Positions 1-9,586 of a DNA stretch of 34,260 nucleotides are shown piece after piece. Each line of letters opens with the position of its first letter. Position 1 is the first letter of the stretch. Source of the DNA: Xanthobacter autotrophicus (GTDB taxonomy: Bacteria; Pseudomonadota; Alphaproteobacteria; Rhizobiales; Xanthobacteraceae); the NCBI RefSeq assembly GCF_029991245.1, contig NZ_JAIVFO010000036.1, positions 1 to 34,260 on the forward strand, in the 5' to 3' direction. A model generated the notes under the pieces. It made no database searches and was not told the origin of the DNA. It saw nothing but the letters and a program-made list of their open reading frames with translations. A program made the position numbers and the translations under genes.

Positions 1-92
1 CCGCCGCGCCGCCTTCGGCCCCCGAGGCCCGCCCCGATCCCGGGCCGGACCTCATCGAAGGGCTGAAGCGCCTGTTCTCCGGGGAACGCTGA
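1..92 (+). CDS. ftsL: C-terminal end of a probable FtsL cell-division protein (partial)
   Basis: An open frame enters from the left edge and stops with TGA at 90-92, giving about 29 residues ending LIEGLKRLFSGER, preceded by a Pro/Ala-rich stretch. The fragment alone is too short to identify. The assignment rests on position: in dcw clusters FtsL is the small bitopic divisome protein encoded immediately upstream of ftsI, and the ftsI start follows after only 10 bases. FtsL works with FtsB and FtsQ to activate FtsWI septal peptidoglycan synthesis. It could be another small protein. Confidence 0.5.
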   Translation, partial: AAPPSAPEARPDPGPDLIEGLKRLFSGER

Positions 93-102
93 AGAGGTCG
101 CC

Positions 103-2049
103 ATGGTCGAGAAGACGCCCTTTTCCGCCCGCATCGCCCGTTTCGCCGCCGATACGGCAGCTGCCATGGGTCCCGAAATCCAGAAGGCCGACGCCGCCTG
201 CGCCGTGCTGCTGGACACCGTCGGCCGCTATGCCGCCGCCGCCGGCCGCGTCCTGCTGCGCGCCTTGCGCCGCGCCGCCATCGCCACCTGGACCGTGGCG
301 GCGGCCATCGCGGTTCGCCTGAGCCACCTCGCCTGGCGCGCCGGCCGGCATGTGGTGCGCGGCCTGTTCGGCCTCGACCGGGGCGACATGGAGACGGTTG
401 CCCGCGGGCGCATCAAGCTGATCATGTTCGCCTTCTGCGCCGTGTTCATCGCCATCGCGACGCAGCTCTCGCATCTGGCCATCACCTCCGATCCCGGCGC
501 CACCCGCGGGCGCGGCTCGGACGCGATCGCCTCGGCACGCCCCGACATCATCGACCGCAACGGCGACATCATCGCCATCGACGTCAAGTCGCCGTCCCTG
601 TTCGCCGAGCCGCGCCGCCTCATCGATCCCGACGAGGCGCTGGAAGGCCTGCTCAAGGTGCTGCCCGACCTCGACGTGGAGGAAAGCCGCAAGCGCCTCA
701 ACTCGGGCAAGGGCTTCGCCTGGCTGAAGCGCGAGATCACCCCGGCGCAGATGCGCTCCATCCACCGGCTCGGCATTCCCGGCATCGGCTTCCTGAAGGA
801 AAACCGCCGCATCTATCCGGACGGGCCCATCCTGTCCCACGTCATGGGCGGCGTGAACGTGGACAACCAGGGCATCTCGGGCCTTGAAAAATACATCGAC
901 GGCCGGGGCCTCGCCGAGCTGCACCTCGCGGGGTTCGCCACCGACCTCCAGCAGGAGCCGGTCCAGCTGTCCATGGACATGCGGGTGCAGCACGCGGTGC
1001 GCGACGAGCTGATCCGGGCCAAGAACAAGTTCTCGGCGCTCCACGCCATGGCGGTGGTGACCGAGGTCAACACCGGCGAGATCATCTCCATGGTCTCGCT
1101 GCCGGACTTCGACCCCAACGTGCCCGGCAACCCGAAGGACGACGCCTATCTCAACCGGCTCACCACCGGCGTGTTCGAGATGGGCTCCACCTTCAAGGCC
1201 CTGTCCTTCGCCATGGCGCTCGATTCCGGCAAGATCGGCTTGAACTCCTCGTTCGACGCCCGCGGCGCCATGCATTTCGGCCGCTTCAAGATTTCCGACT
1301 ATCACGCCGAAAACCGCGTGCTGACGGTGCCCGAGATCTTCCTCGTCTCGTCCAACGTGGGCACGGCCAAGATGGTGCTGTCCCTCGGCGTGGAGGCCCA
1401 CAAGGCGTTCCTGAAGAAGATGGGCCAGCTCGACCGGCTGCGCACCGAGCTGCCGGAAAGCGCCGAGCCCATCGTGCCGCGGCGCTGGGGCGAACTGAAC
1501 TCGGCCACTATCGCCTTCGGCCACGGCCTGTCCGTCGCCCCGCTGCAGGCGGTGATGGCGGTGAATTCCATGGTGAACGGCGGCTATCTCATCACCCCCA
1601 CCTTCATCAAGCGCACCCCCGAGGAAGCGCAGAAAGTGGCCGTCCGGGTACTGAAGCCCGATACCTCGGACAAGATGCGCTACATCATGCGCCTCAATGC
1701 CGAGAAGGGCACCGCCTCCAAGGCGGAGGTGCCGGGCTATCTGGTGGGCGGCAAGACCGGCACCGCCGAGAAAGTGGTGAACGGGCGCTACGCCAAGAAC
1801 AAGCTGCTCACCTCCTTCACCGCGGTGTTCCCCATGGACAGGCCGCGCTACCTCATCCTCGTGATGCTGGACGAGCCCAAGGCGACCTCGGAAACCTACG
1901 GCTTCGCCACCTCGGGCTGGAACGCGGCGCCCACCGCCGGCAAGATCATCGAGCGCATCGCGCCGCTGCTGAACATCGCGCCCCGGCAGAACCTGCCCAA
2001 TGCGGAACAGCTGCTGCGCACGCCGCTCAAGGTGGCCGACCGGCACTGA
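103..2049 (+). CDS. ftsI: Peptidoglycan D,D-transpeptidase FtsI (PBP3)
   Basis: Septal class B penicillin-binding protein that cross-links peptidoglycan at the division site with FtsW. The 648-residue product has one N-terminal membrane anchor (about 104-126, after an unusually long Ala/Arg-rich cytoplasmic part), a pedestal region beginning near 145 (DIIDRNGDIIA), and the transpeptidase domain with all three active-site motifs: SxxK at 362-365 (STFK, nucleophile S362), SSN at 416-418 and KTGT at 551-554. It is somewhat longer than E. coli FtsI (588), mostly from the N-terminal extension. The ATG at 103 is preceded by GAAGAGG. Upstream is the probable ftsL end, downstream murE, as in a standard dcw operon. 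Confidence 0.95.
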   Translation: MVEKTPFSARIARFAADTAAAMGPEIQKADAACAVLLDTVGRYAAAAGRVLLRALRRAAIATWTVAAAIAVRLSHLAWRAGRHVVRGLFGLDRGDMETVARGRIKLIMFAFCAVFIAIATQLSHLAITSDPGATRGRGSDAIASARPDIIDRNGDIIAIDVKSPSLFAEPRRLIDPDEALEGLLKVLPDLDVEESRKRLNSGKGFAWLKREITPAQMRSIHRLGIPGIGFLKENRRIYPDGPILSHVMGGVNVDNQGISGLEKYIDGRGLAELHLAGFATDLQQEPVQLSMDMRVQHAVRDELIRAKNKFSALHAMAVVTEVNTGEIISMVSLPDFDPNVPGNPKDDAYLNRLTTGVFEMGSTFKALSFAMALDSGKIGLNSSFDARGAMHFGRFKISDYHAENRVLTVPEIFLVSSNVGTAKMVLSLGVEAHKAFLKKMGQLDRLRTELPESAEPIVPRRWGELNSATIAFGHGLSVAPLQAVMAVNSMVNGGYLITPTFIKRTPEEAQKVAVRVLKPDTSDKMRYIMRLNAEKGTASKAEVPGYLVGGKTGTAEKVVNGRYAKNKLLTSFTAVFPMDRPRYLILVMLDEPKATSETYGFATSGWNAAPTAGKIIERIAPLLNIAPRQNLPNAEQLLRTPLKVADRH

Positions 2050-2206
2050 GGGACTTCGCTCAAGTGCCGCGCGGGCCTGGCCCTGGTCGGCGAGAAAAGC
2101 GCGCCGGCTCTTGGAATAGTCCTCGGCCGCACGTTGATACCACCCGCGGGACGCGGCCTCAGGTCGAGGGTGACAACCGGCGCGGGTGGATGCCAAAAGA
2201 GGTCCG

Positions 2207-3691
2207 ATGACCAGCCATTCCCTCGGACACATCCTCGACGGCCACGCCCGCATCCTGTCCGCCGGCGCGGGCGACGACCCCGTTTTCGGCCTCTCCGCCG
2301 ACAGCCGCAGGATCACGCCCGGCGACCTCTTCGTCGCCATTCCCGGCACCCATGCGGATGGCAGCCGCTTCATCGCCGATGCCGTGGCCCGGGGCGCCGG
2401 CGCGGTGCTGATGGAGCCCACCGCGCCCCGTCCGGTCCTGCCGCCCCAGGTGGCGCTCGCCTTCTCCCTCGACGTGCGGCGCTCCCTGTCGCTGGCGGCG
2501 GCGCGCTTCTATCCGCGCCAGCCGGCCACGATCGCGGCGGTGACGGGGACGGCGGGGAAGACCTCCGTCGCCTTCTTCCTGCGGCAGATCTGGGAGCGGC
2601 TCGGCCACAGGGCGGCCTATCTGGGCACCATTGGCCTGGTGGCGCCGGACGGCTCCACCTATGGCAGCCTCACCACTCCCGATCCGGTGGAGCTGCACGC
2701 CACCCTCGACCGCCTCGCCGGCGAGGGCGTGACCCACATGGCGCTGGAGGCCTCCTCCCACGGGCTGGACCAGAAGCGGCTCGACGGGGTGCGCTTCACG
2801 GCCGGCGGCTTCACCAATCTCGGCCGCGACCATCTGGACTACCACCCCACCATCGACGCCTATTTCCGGGCCAAGCTGCGCCTCTTCACGCAGGTGATGC
2901 CGGATGAGGCCACCGCCGTGGCGGTGACGGGCGCGCCGTTCGCCGCCAATGCCCTGGCGTGGGCGCAGACGCGCGGCCTGAAACTGCTGCCCATCGGCGA
3001 GGGGCAGAAGGGCGGCCTCGACATCTTCGGCACCACCGGGTCCGGCACCGGGCAGAAGGTGATGTTCGCGGACGGCACCCATGCCATCGTGCCGCTGGTG
3101 GGCCGCTTCCAGCTGGACAACGCCTTGCTCGCCGCCGGCCTTGCCATCGCCTGCGGGGCGGAGCGGGCGGCGGCGCTCGATGCCCTTGCGCACCTCACGG
3201 GCGTGCCCGGCCGGCTGGAGCGCATCGGCGACGACCCGCGCCGGCCGGTGTTCGTGGACTACGCCCACAAGCCGGAGGCGCTGGCCACCGTGCTCGACAC
3301 CCTGCGGGCGGCGGTGCCGGGGCGCCTCATGGTGGTGTTCGGCTGCGGCGGCGACCGGGACAAGGGCAAGCGCCCCCTCATGGGCGCCATCGCCGCGTCC
3401 AAGGCGGACGTGGTGATCGTCACCGACGACAATCCCCGCAGCGAGGACCCCGCCACCATCCGCGCCGAAATCCTCGAAGGCGCCCACGGGGCCAGGGAAA
3501 TCGGCGACCGGGCGGAGGCCATCAAGGCGGCCGTGGCGCTGCTCCAGCCTGGGGATGCGCTCATTGTTGCCGGCAAGGGTCACGAAACCGGCCAAATCAT
3601 CGGCGACCGGACATATCCGTTCTCGGACGCGGCGGAAGTCCTCGCCGCTCTCGAGACGAGTTCTGCGAGCCCGTCTCTCAACTTGGGGTAA
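2207..3691 (+). CDS. murE: UDP-MurNAc-L-Ala-D-Glu:meso-diaminopimelate ligase MurE
   Basis: Cytoplasmic Mur ligase that adds the third stem-peptide residue using ATP. The 494-residue product shows the ATP-binding P-loop GTAGKTS (114-120, with Ala in place of the usual Asn), the YFRAKL segment around K222 (the Lys carbamylated in the family), the YAHKP motif (352-356), and DNPR at 408-411, the signature for meso-diaminopimelate rather than lysine. I chose the ATG at 2207 because AAGAGG lies just upstream; an in-frame GTG at 2186 would add seven residues. It follows ftsI after about 157 bases in which I see no gene, and precedes murF. Confidence 0.95.
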   Translation: MTSHSLGHILDGHARILSAGAGDDPVFGLSADSRRITPGDLFVAIPGTHADGSRFIADAVARGAGAVLMEPTAPRPVLPPQVALAFSLDVRRSLSLAAARFYPRQPATIAAVTGTAGKTSVAFFLRQIWERLGHRAAYLGTIGLVAPDGSTYGSLTTPDPVELHATLDRLAGEGVTHMALEASSHGLDQKRLDGVRFTAGGFTNLGRDHLDYHPTIDAYFRAKLRLFTQVMPDEATAVAVTGAPFAANALAWAQTRGLKLLPIGEGQKGGLDIFGTTGSGTGQKVMFADGTHAIVPLVGRFQLDNALLAAGLAIACGAERAAALDALAHLTGVPGRLERIGDDPRRPVFVDYAHKPEALATVLDTLRAAVPGRLMVVFGCGGDRDKGKRPLMGAIAASKADVVIVTDDNPRSEDPATIRAEILEGAHGAREIGDRAEAIKAAVALLQPGDALIVAGKGHETGQIIGDRTYPFSDAAEVLAALETSSASPSLNLG

Positions 3692-3738
3692 GAAGGACGC
3701 GTCATCCGATCGACGCGTGCTTCGGAGGAGGTAGCGGC

Positions 3739-5190
3739 ATGAACATGAGCGCTGGCATGAGCGGTCGGGTCCTGCATACCGTCGCCGAAATGGCGGAGGC
3801 CACCGGTGCCGCCGTGCGCGGCACGCCCCGCGATGTCACCGGCATCTCCATCGACAGCCGCACGCTTGCGCCGGGCGATGCCTTCTTCGCCATCACCGGC
3901 GAGAACAGCGACGGCCACGCCTATGTGGAGAAAGCCCTCGCCACCGGCGCGGCCCTCGCCGTGGTCGCCCGCGACAGGGCGGACGCCTTCCCCGAGGGCG
4001 CGCCGCTGCTGGTGGTGGACGACGTGCTCGCCGCCCTCACCGACGTGGCCCGCGCCGCCCGCGCGCGGTCCCAGGCGCAGATCGTGGCGGTGACCGGATC
4101 GGTGGGCAAGACCACCACCAAGGAGGCCCTGCGCATCGCGCTGGGCGCCGATGGGGAGACCCACGCCTCCGCCGCCTCCTACAACAATCACTGGGGCGTG
4201 CCCCTGTCGCTGGCCCGCTTCCCGCGGGAGGCGCGCTACGGCGTGTTCGAGATCGGCATGAACCATCCGGGCGAGATCACGCCCCTGGTGCGGCTGGTGC
4301 GCCCGCATGTGGCCATCGTCACCACGGTGGAGCCGGTGCACATCGCCCAGTTCGCCTCCATCGAGGAGATCGCCGACGCCAAGGCGGAGATCTTCGACGG
4401 CGTGGAGCCGGGCGGCGCGGCGGTGCTCAACCTGGACAATCCCCTGTTCGACCGCCTGAAGGCGGCGGCCGAGGCCCGCGGCATCTCGCACATCGTCAGC
4501 TTCGGCTCCGGCGAAGGGGCGGACGTGCGGCTGAAGGATGCCGCGCTCAAATCCTACTGCTCGGTGGCGGTGGCGGACGTGATGGGCACGCCGATCACCT
4601 TCAAGGTGGGCATGCCCGGCCGCCACATCGTGCAGAACATGCTGGCGGTGCTCGCCGCCGCCAGGCTCGCCGGCGCCGACATGGCCCTTGCCGCCCTCGC
4701 CCTGTCGCACCTCAAGCCGCCGCCGGGGCGCGGCGTGCCCCTGCGCCTGCAGGTGAAGAGCGGTCAGGCGACCCTGCTCGACGAAAGCTACAACGCCAAT
4801 CCCGCGTCCATGCGCGCCGCCCTCGACGTGCTCAGCCGCACCCCGGTGGGGACACGCGGGCGGCGCATCGCGGTGCTGGGCGACATGCTGGAACTGGGTC
4901 CGGACGGGGAGGCGCACCATGCCGGCCTCGCCACCGCCATCGTCGCCGCGAAGATCGACCAAGTCTATTGCTGCGGACCCCAGATGCACGCCCTGTGGCA
5001 GGCGCTCCCCTCGGATCGGCGGGGCGGCTATGCCATCCACGCCACCCACCTCGAACCCATGGTGGCCGCCGCCATCCGCGCCGGCGACACGCTCATGGTG
5101 AAGGGATCCAACGGCAGCCGCATGGGACCCCTGGTCAAGAAGCTCGCCGAGCGTTTCCACGCCGGCGAGGACGCGCTGCTCGAAGGATAA
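3739..5190 (+). CDS. murF: UDP-MurNAc-tripeptide:D-Ala-D-Ala ligase MurF
   Basis: Last cytoplasmic Mur ligase; it attaches D-Ala-D-Ala to give UDP-MurNAc-pentapeptide, the substrate of MraY. The 483-residue product has the P-loop TGSVGKTTT (119-127), then [44 protein letters not shown] and KGSNGSRMG, all typical MurF motifs in the correct order. The ATG at 3739 has a good ribosome-binding site (GGAGGAG, 3724-3730). Length is close to the family norm of about 450-480. It lies 47 bases after murE and 7 bases before mraY, so co-translation within one operon is likely. Confidence 0.95.
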   Translation: MNMSAGMSGRVLHTVAEMAEATGAAVRGTPRDVTGISIDSRTLAPGDAFFAITGENSDGHAYVEKALATGAALAVVARDRADAFPEGAPLLVVDDVLAALTDVARAARARSQAQIVAVTGSVGKTTTKEALRIALGADGETHASAASYNNHWGVPLSLARFPREARYGVFEIGMNHPGEITPLVRLVRPHVAIVTTVEPVHIAQFASIEEIADAKAEIFDGVEPGGAAVLNLDNPLFDRLKAAAEARGISHIVSFGSGEGADVRLKDAALKSYCSVAVADVMGTPITFKVGMPGRHIVQNMLAVLAAARLAGADMALAALALSHLKPPPGRGVPLRLQVKSGQATLLDESYNANPASMRAALDVLSRTPVGTRGRRIAVLGDMLELGPDGEAHHAGLATAIVAAKIDQVYCCGPQMHALWQALPSDRRGGYAIHATHLEPMVAAAIRAGDTLMVKGSNGSRMGPLVKKLAERFHAGEDALLEG

Positions 5191-5197
5191 ATTTTCA

Positions 5198-6283
5198 ATG
5201 CTCCAGTGGCTTGCCGAATTCCACGCGTCGTTTCCCGCCTTCAACGTCTTCCGCTACATCACCTTCCGCACCGGCGGGGCGGTGGTGACGGCGCTGTTGT
5301 TCGTGTTCCTGTTCGGGCCGGGCATGATCTCCACGCTCCGCCTGAAGCAGGGCAAGGGCCAGCCCATCCGCACCGACGGGCCGCAGTCGCACCTGCTCAC
5401 CAAGAAGGGCACGCCCACCATGGGCGGGCTCATGATCCTGTCGGGCATCGTGGTCGCCACCCTGCTCTGGGCGAACCTGTCCAACCCCTACGTCTGGGTG
5501 GTGCTGCTGGTGACGCTGGGCTTCGGCCTCATCGGCTTCTACGACGACTACCTGAAGGTGACGAAGCAGACCCACAACGGCCTGTCCGGCAAGGCGCGCC
5601 TCGGTATCGAGGCGGTGATCGCCGGCGTCGCGATGGTGATCATCATGACGGCGGGCAAGCCGGGGCTCGCCACCTCGGTGGCCTTCCCCTTCTTCAAGGA
5701 CCTGCTGCTGAACCTCGGCATGTTCTTCGCCATCTTCGGCATGTTCGTCATCGTGGCGGCGGGCAATGCGGTGAACCTCACCGACGGCCTCGACGGCCTC
5801 GCCATCGTGCCGGTGATGATCGCGGCCGGCTCGTTCGGCTTCATCGCCTATCTCGCCGGCAACGTGGTATTCGCCGACTATCTGCAGATCCACTATGTGG
5901 CCGGCGTGGGCGAGCTGGCGGTGGTGTGCGGGGCGCTGATGGGGGCGGGCCTCGGCTTCCTGTGGTTCAACGCCCCTCCCGCCCAAGTGTTCATGGGCGA
6001 CACCGGGTCGCTGGCGCTGGGCGGCCTGCTCGGCACGGTGGCGGTGGCGACCAAGCACGAGATCGTACTGGCGGTGATCGGCGGCCTGTTCGTGCTGGAA
6101 GCGGTGTCGGTGATCGTGCAGGTGGTGTCGTTCAAGCTCACCGGGAAGCGGGTGTTCAAGATGGCGCCCATCCACCACCATTTCGAGCAGCTCGGCTGGA
6201 CCGAGCCGCAGGTGGTGATCCGCTTCTGGATCGTCGCCGTGGTGCTGGCGCTCGCCGGACTGGCGACGCTGAAGCTGCGGTGA
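5198..6283 (+). CDS. mraY: Phospho-MurNAc-pentapeptide translocase MraY
   Basis: Integral membrane enzyme that transfers phospho-MurNAc-pentapeptide to undecaprenyl phosphate, making lipid I. The 361 residues match the family length of about 360 and form roughly ten hydrophobic segments. Catalytic and binding motifs are visible: the DD pair in FYDDYLK (D116, D117), [13 protein letters not shown] (190-202, including the catalytic-region Asp) and the HHHFE motif (326-330). It starts 7 bases after murF. Its TGA stop overlaps the GTG start of the next, unrecognised gene by four bases, whereas in most dcw clusters mraY is followed directly by murD. Confidence 0.96.
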   Translation: MLQWLAEFHASFPAFNVFRYITFRTGGAVVTALLFVFLFGPGMISTLRLKQGKGQPIRTDGPQSHLLTKKGTPTMGGLMILSGIVVATLLWANLSNPYVWVVLLVTLGFGLIGFYDDYLKVTKQTHNGLSGKARLGIEAVIAGVAMVIIMTAGKPGLATSVAFPFFKDLLLNLGMFFAIFGMFVIVAAGNAVNLTDGLDGLAIVPVMIAAGSFGFIAYLAGNVVFADYLQIHYVAGVGELAVVCGALMGAGLGFLWFNAPPAQVFMGDTGSLALGGLLGTVAVATKHEIVLAVIGGLFVLEAVSVIVQVVSFKLTGKRVFKMAPIHHHFEQLGWTEPQVVIRFWIVAVVLALAGLATLKLR

Positions 6284-7152
6284 GTGAATCTACGGAGAAT
6301 GACCTGGAACGGTTCGCCCGGCAGCATGACGGCCGGGCGACAGCGCCGCTGGTCTGTGTCGTGCGCACCCCCGGCGCGGAGCTGGTCGTCGACATCCTAC
6401 GCCACCTCGTCCCTGCCCTCGGCGCAGAAATCGAGACTCGCCCGTTCGCGGACTGTCCTCCGCGCGACTGTGTCTTCTCTGTTGCACTGATGGGTGCCGA
6501 CGACCTTGCTTATGCTCCCTCCATCGTTCCGACGACGACGGTCCTCGCCTTGCGCGACGCGCAGGACCGCTGTGACCTTGACGAGGCCGGCCTCGACCGC
6601 CTCATGGCCAAGGCGATCCGCATCGTTCATGTCGGGCCGGAGAACCCGCATTCCTTCTTCCAGAAGCACACTGGATCGAAATGGCTGCGCGGAACTCATC
6701 CGCATTTTCCGGGCCGCTGGTTCCTGTCGCAAAAAACGATCTTGTACGAGCAGGAGGACCCACGAGACATCGGCCCGTTGCTCGACCTCAAGGACAGCGC
6801 ATGGATGGCCACACCTCCATACGCCGCCTTCACCCTTGCCGCCATCGAGGTGGTTGTGCGCAATCCGGCCGCCTTTCCGTGGCATGCGCGCTGGCAGGAA
6901 CTGGGGCGCCAGATGAAAGAGAGCGAGTACAGCTCTCTTGAGCGCGATGCCTGGTGCCGCATTGGCACGGCAAGCATGAGCGTCATGCACAAGTTCCTGC
7001 ACGTCCAATCCGAACTCGCGCTCCATACGCAGGCCCTCGCCCACTACCGAGCACTGGAGGCGGAACGAACGCTCACCTACGAAAAGCCGCGTTGGCTGGA
7101 GACCATCCGCCGGGCGCTGGCGACGATGCCCTCCCCTGCCGGCTCCGGGTAA
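6280..7152 (+). CDS. Unrecognised 290-residue protein between mraY and murD
   Basis: I do not recognise this family. The GTG start overlaps the mraY stop (GTGA, 6280-6283), suggesting translational coupling, although no clear ribosome-binding site is seen beyond the end of mraY. The product is soluble-looking, with no signal peptide or membrane segment. Residues 24-48 look like a beta-alpha unit ([20 protein letters not shown]), CPPRDC lies at 59-64, a His/Trp/Pro-rich middle spans about 122-150, and a helical C-terminal third (about 205-260) is rich in charged residues and Leu. Codon choice is visibly less G/C-ending than in mraY or murD (runs such as CTT GCT TAT GCT), which suggests separate acquisition. 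It ends only 9 bases from the oppositely oriented small membrane-protein gene. A nucleotide-sugar or polysaccharide role would be a guess. Confidence 0.75.
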   Translation: MSESTENDLERFARQHDGRATAPLVCVVRTPGAELVVDILRHLVPALGAEIETRPFADCPPRDCVFSVALMGADDLAYAPSIVPTTTVLALRDAQDRCDLDEAGLDRLMAKAIRIVHVGPENPHSFFQKHTGSKWLRGTHPHFPGRWFLSQKTILYEQEDPRDIGPLLDLKDSAWMATPPYAAFTLAAIEVVVRNPAAFPWHARWQELGRQMKESEYSSLERDAWCRIGTASMSVMHKFLHVQSELALHTQALAHYRALEAERTLTYEKPRWLETIRRALATMPSPAGSG

Positions 7153-7161
7153 CCGCGCTCC

Positions 7162-7380
7162 TCACTCCCGCCCGCACGTCCTCACCCCGAACGGCACATA
7201 GGCCGGGCAGAAGCGGAAGATGGCGGTGAGCAGCATCACCACTCCCATCGCTCCGATGAGCCAGGCCCAGTTGCCCAGCCCCGCCAGCGCCGGGACCGAG
7301 GGCGCCACGAACGGCACCAGGATCAGCACCACCCCCGCGACGAACCGCAGCACGCGATCGATTCCACCCACATTGGCCAT
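7162..7380 (-). CDS. Small YgaP-like (DUF2892) inner-membrane protein
   Basis: The 72-residue product begins MANVGGIDRVLRFVAGVVLI and ends near FRFCPAYVPFGVRTC. This is the typical DUF2892 layout: NVGG(I)DR start, two transmembrane helices (about 12-28 and 36-54), and a C-terminal CP..(x)n..TC pair (C58, C69). The same module forms the membrane half of the rhodanese YgaP; its function alone is unknown. I chose the ATG at 7380 because GGAGG lies five bases upstream; a GTG two codons earlier (7386) would overlap that site. It is convergent with the preceding gene and divergent from murD. Confidence 0.85.
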   Translation of the reverse strand: MANVGGIDRVLRFVAGVVLILVPFVAPSVPALAGLGNWAWLIGAMGVVMLLTAIFRFCPAYVPFGVRTCGRE

Positions 7381-7665
7381 GCTCACCTCCTGTGTCCGAG
7401 CCGGCTCCGTCCCGATGGCATCGCCATGGGAGCGGCAAAACAGGCTCTCTCATTGACGTGGGATACGGATTTCCCGTTCAGGCAGATCCTCCCGAACCGA
7501 TCCGGCGCCCCGCGTTCAACATTCAATGTTCCGAATGTTGCGGGCGGTCAACCACGGGATTTCCCGTAAGACTTCTGTGGTTGCGAAAGGCATTCGCACT
7601 TTTGGCTGTCTTGCTCTAGACGGAAAAGAGACGATCCATTGCCGCACCGGAATTTTCGTAACGCC
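7381..7665. promoter_or_regulatory. Divergent intergenic region with nested inverted repeats upstream of murD
   Basis: These 285 bases separate the start of the DUF2892 gene from murD and must hold the promoter for any separate murD transcription. Visible structures are an 8-bp inverted repeat, CAACATTC (7517-7524) with GAATGTTG (7533-7540), and a second dyad, CAACCAC (7549-7555) with GTGGTTG (7577-7583), which also encloses the palindrome CGGGATTTCCCG (7555-7566). These look operator-like, but no regulator can be named. A TTGACG (7453-7458) resembles a -35 element but lacks a convincing -10. Confidence 0.35.
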
Positions 7666-9243
7666 ATGATCCCCGTCACCGTCTTCAAGGACCGGACCGT
7701 CGCCCTTTTCGGGCTCGGCGGCTCCGGGCTCGCCACCGCCGAAGCGCTCAAGGCCGGCGGCGCCCAGGTCATCGCCTATGACGATGCCGAGGCCTCCCGC
7801 CACAAGGCCGGCGAGGCCGGCATCCTGGTCCAGGACCTGCGGTCCATCGACTGGACGATCGTGGCCGCCCTCGTGCTCTCGCCCGGCGTGCCGCTCACCC
7901 ATCCGCAGCCGCACTGGTCGGTGAAGCTGGCGCGCGACGCTGGCGCGGAGGTGATCGGCGACATCGAGCTGTTCTGCCGGGAGCGGCACGCCATCGCCCG
8001 GCGCTCGCCCTTCATCGCCATCACCGGCACCAACGGCAAGTCCACCACCACGGCGCTCATCACCCACATCCTGCGGGTGGCCGGACGCGACGTGCAGATG
8101 GGCGGCAATATCGGCACCGCCATCCTCTCCCTCGCCCCGCCCAAGCCGGGCCGGGTGCATGTGGTGGAGTGCTCGTCCTACCAGGTGGACCTCGCCCCCA
8201 GCCTCGACCCGTCCGTGGGCGTGATGCTGAACGTCACCCCCGACCATCTCGACCGCCACGGCACGCTGGAGCATTACGCGGCGGTCAAGGAGCGCCTCGT
8301 CGCCGGCGTCGAGGGCGGCGGCACCGCCGTGGTGGGCGTGGACGACGATTTCTCCGCCGCCATGGCCGACCGGGCCGAGCAGGCGGGCAAGCATGTGATG
8401 CGCGTCTCGGTGAAGCGGCCGCTCGCCGATGGCATCTGGCTCGATGGCGAGACGCTGGTGGCGTCCGAGGGCGGGGCCGAGCGCTTCCGCCTGCCGCTCA
8501 CCGGCATCGGCTCCCTGCGCGGCACCCACAATGCGCAGAATGCCGCCGCGGCGTTTGCCGCCTGCCGCGGCGTGGGGGTCGCGCCCGAGGTGATCACCGT
8601 GGCCATGAGCCGCTTCCCCGGCCTTGCCCACCGCATGGAAGAGGTGGCGAACAAGGGTCCGGTCCTGTTCGTCAACGATTCCAAGGCCACCAACGCGGAC
8701 GCCGCCGAGCGGGCGCTGGCGAGCTTCACGAACATCTTCTGGATCGCCGGCGGCAAGCCCAAGGTCGGCGGCATCGCCCCGCTGGCGCCCTTCTTCGGCC
8801 GCGTCGCCAAGGCCTATCTGATCGGCGAGGCGGCCGAAGATTTCGCCGCGACCCTGGGCGACACGGTCGCCCACGAGATCGTCGGCACCCTCGACAAGGC
8901 GGTGGAAGCCGCCGCGCGGGACGCCGAGGCCTCGGGGCTGACGGAGCCGGTGGTACTGCTGTCGCCGGCGTGCGCCAGCTTCGACCAGTTCCCGAACTTC
9001 GAGGTGCGCGGCGACGCCTTCCGCGCGCTGGTGCGGCAGGTGCCGGGAGTGGAGGCGCGGACGCGGTCCACCACCCCCGTGGCCCAGAAGGAGCAGCCGA
9101 AAGGCGGCCATCCGGGTGGCCATCCCGGTGCGCATCCGGGCGGCGCGCCCCACGGCATGGGGCATGGCGGGCACGGCGGCGGGCATCCCCACGGCATGGG
9201 CAACCCGCATGGCGGCGGCCATCCGGGCAAGGGGCACCCCTAG
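7666..9243 (+). CDS. murD: UDP-MurNAc-L-alanine:D-glutamate ligase MurD with a His-rich tail
   Basis: Cytoplasmic Mur ligase adding D-Glu, the second stem-peptide residue. The product is 525 residues from the ATG at 7666; a TTG at 7639 would add nine. The N-terminal nucleotide-sugar domain has a Rossmann-like FGLGGSG (15-21). The central domain has the P-loop GTNGKSTT (121-128), followed by [19 protein letters not shown] and [10 protein letters not shown]. The C-terminal domain ends near [21 protein letters not shown], where MurD proteins normally stop. About 50 further residues follow, nearly all Gly, His, Pro and Met (47 residues at 479-525 with 11 His). E. coli MurD is 438 residues. The TAG stop is the first three bases of a hairpin repeat cluster. 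The gene normally following, ftsW, is absent. Confidence 0.94.
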   Translation: MIPVTVFKDRTVALFGLGGSGLATAEALKAGGAQVIAYDDAEASRHKAGEAGILVQDLRSIDWTIVAALVLSPGVPLTHPQPHWSVKLARDAGAEVIGDIELFCRERHAIARRSPFIAITGTNGKSTTTALITHILRVAGRDVQMGGNIGTAILSLAPPKPGRVHVVECSSYQVDLAPSLDPSVGVMLNVTPDHLDRHGTLEHYAAVKERLVAGVEGGGTAVVGVDDDFSAAMADRAEQAGKHVMRVSVKRPLADGIWLDGETLVASEGGAERFRLPLTGIGSLRGTHNAQNAAAAFAACRGVGVAPEVITVAMSRFPGLAHRMEEVANKGPVLFVNDSKATNADAAERALASFTNIFWIAGGKPKVGGIAPLAPFFGRVAKAYLIGEAAEDFAATLGDTVAHEIVGTLDKAVEAAARDAEASGLTEPVVLLSPACASFDQFPNFEVRGDAFRALVRQVPGVEARTRSTTPVAQKEQPKGGHPGGHPGAHPGGAPHGMGHGGHGGGHPHGMGNPHGGGHPGKGHP

Positions 9244-9390
9244 AGCAATTCCAGCAAAAGTGCGAAGCAATTTTGCGTCCGGAATTGCGATGAAACAAAG
9301 GTTTAGAGCATGTTCGGCGAACCGGTGTTTGCCGAACATGCTCTAGAGCGTTTTCCGCTCCCATTGGCTCACGCTTGAAAGCGCTGGGCC
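9241..9390. repeat. Cluster of three TAGAGC-headed hairpin repeats after murD
   Basis: Three consecutive elements each begin with TAGAGC. The first (9241-9288) folds with arms GCAATTCC (9245-9252) and GGAATTGC (9281-9288) and an inner GCAAAA/TTTTGC pair. The second has perfect 15-base arms, 9304-9318 and 9331-9345 (TAGAGCATGTTCGGC and its complement), with a 12-base loop that could pair further. The third starts at 9344 (TAGAGCGTTTTCCGC). Such short intergenic palindromic elements are common in Rhizobiales genomes. Here they may also act as the transcription end for murD. Confidence 0.65.
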
Positions 9391-9586
9391 AAGCCGGCGA
9401 TCAGCTTGAGGCAATCTGGTCGGATACCGCTGCGGGCGCCGCCTGATGATCGGGGAACCGGACGGTGCCGCCCCTCCCCGTCACCATCGTACCCCGCCGA
9501 AACCAAAGGCTTTGCGGAGCCCGTCGCAGCCCTTGTGGTTCGGCGTCCGTCATGGCATTTCGCGGTGCACAAGAGGAGACGCCCCC
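9391..9586. other. Leader of the HAD hydrolase gene with an imperfect inverted repeat
   Basis: Together with the repeat cluster before it, this is a gap of more than 300 bases without a recognisable gene. An imperfect dyad lies at 9495-9511 (CGCCGAAACCAAAGGCT) and 9528-9545, close enough to complementarity to form a stem of about 16 pairs. Its position upstream of the next start could be regulatory, or it may be another remnant repeat. I see no promoter that I would defend. Confidence 0.3.

Noticed and set aside
52-2421. Long open frame on the minus strand opposite ftsI and the start of murE
   Set aside because: Its product is Arg/Gly/His-rich without known motifs, and it mirrors the G+C-biased third positions of ftsI, which has all catalytic motifs.
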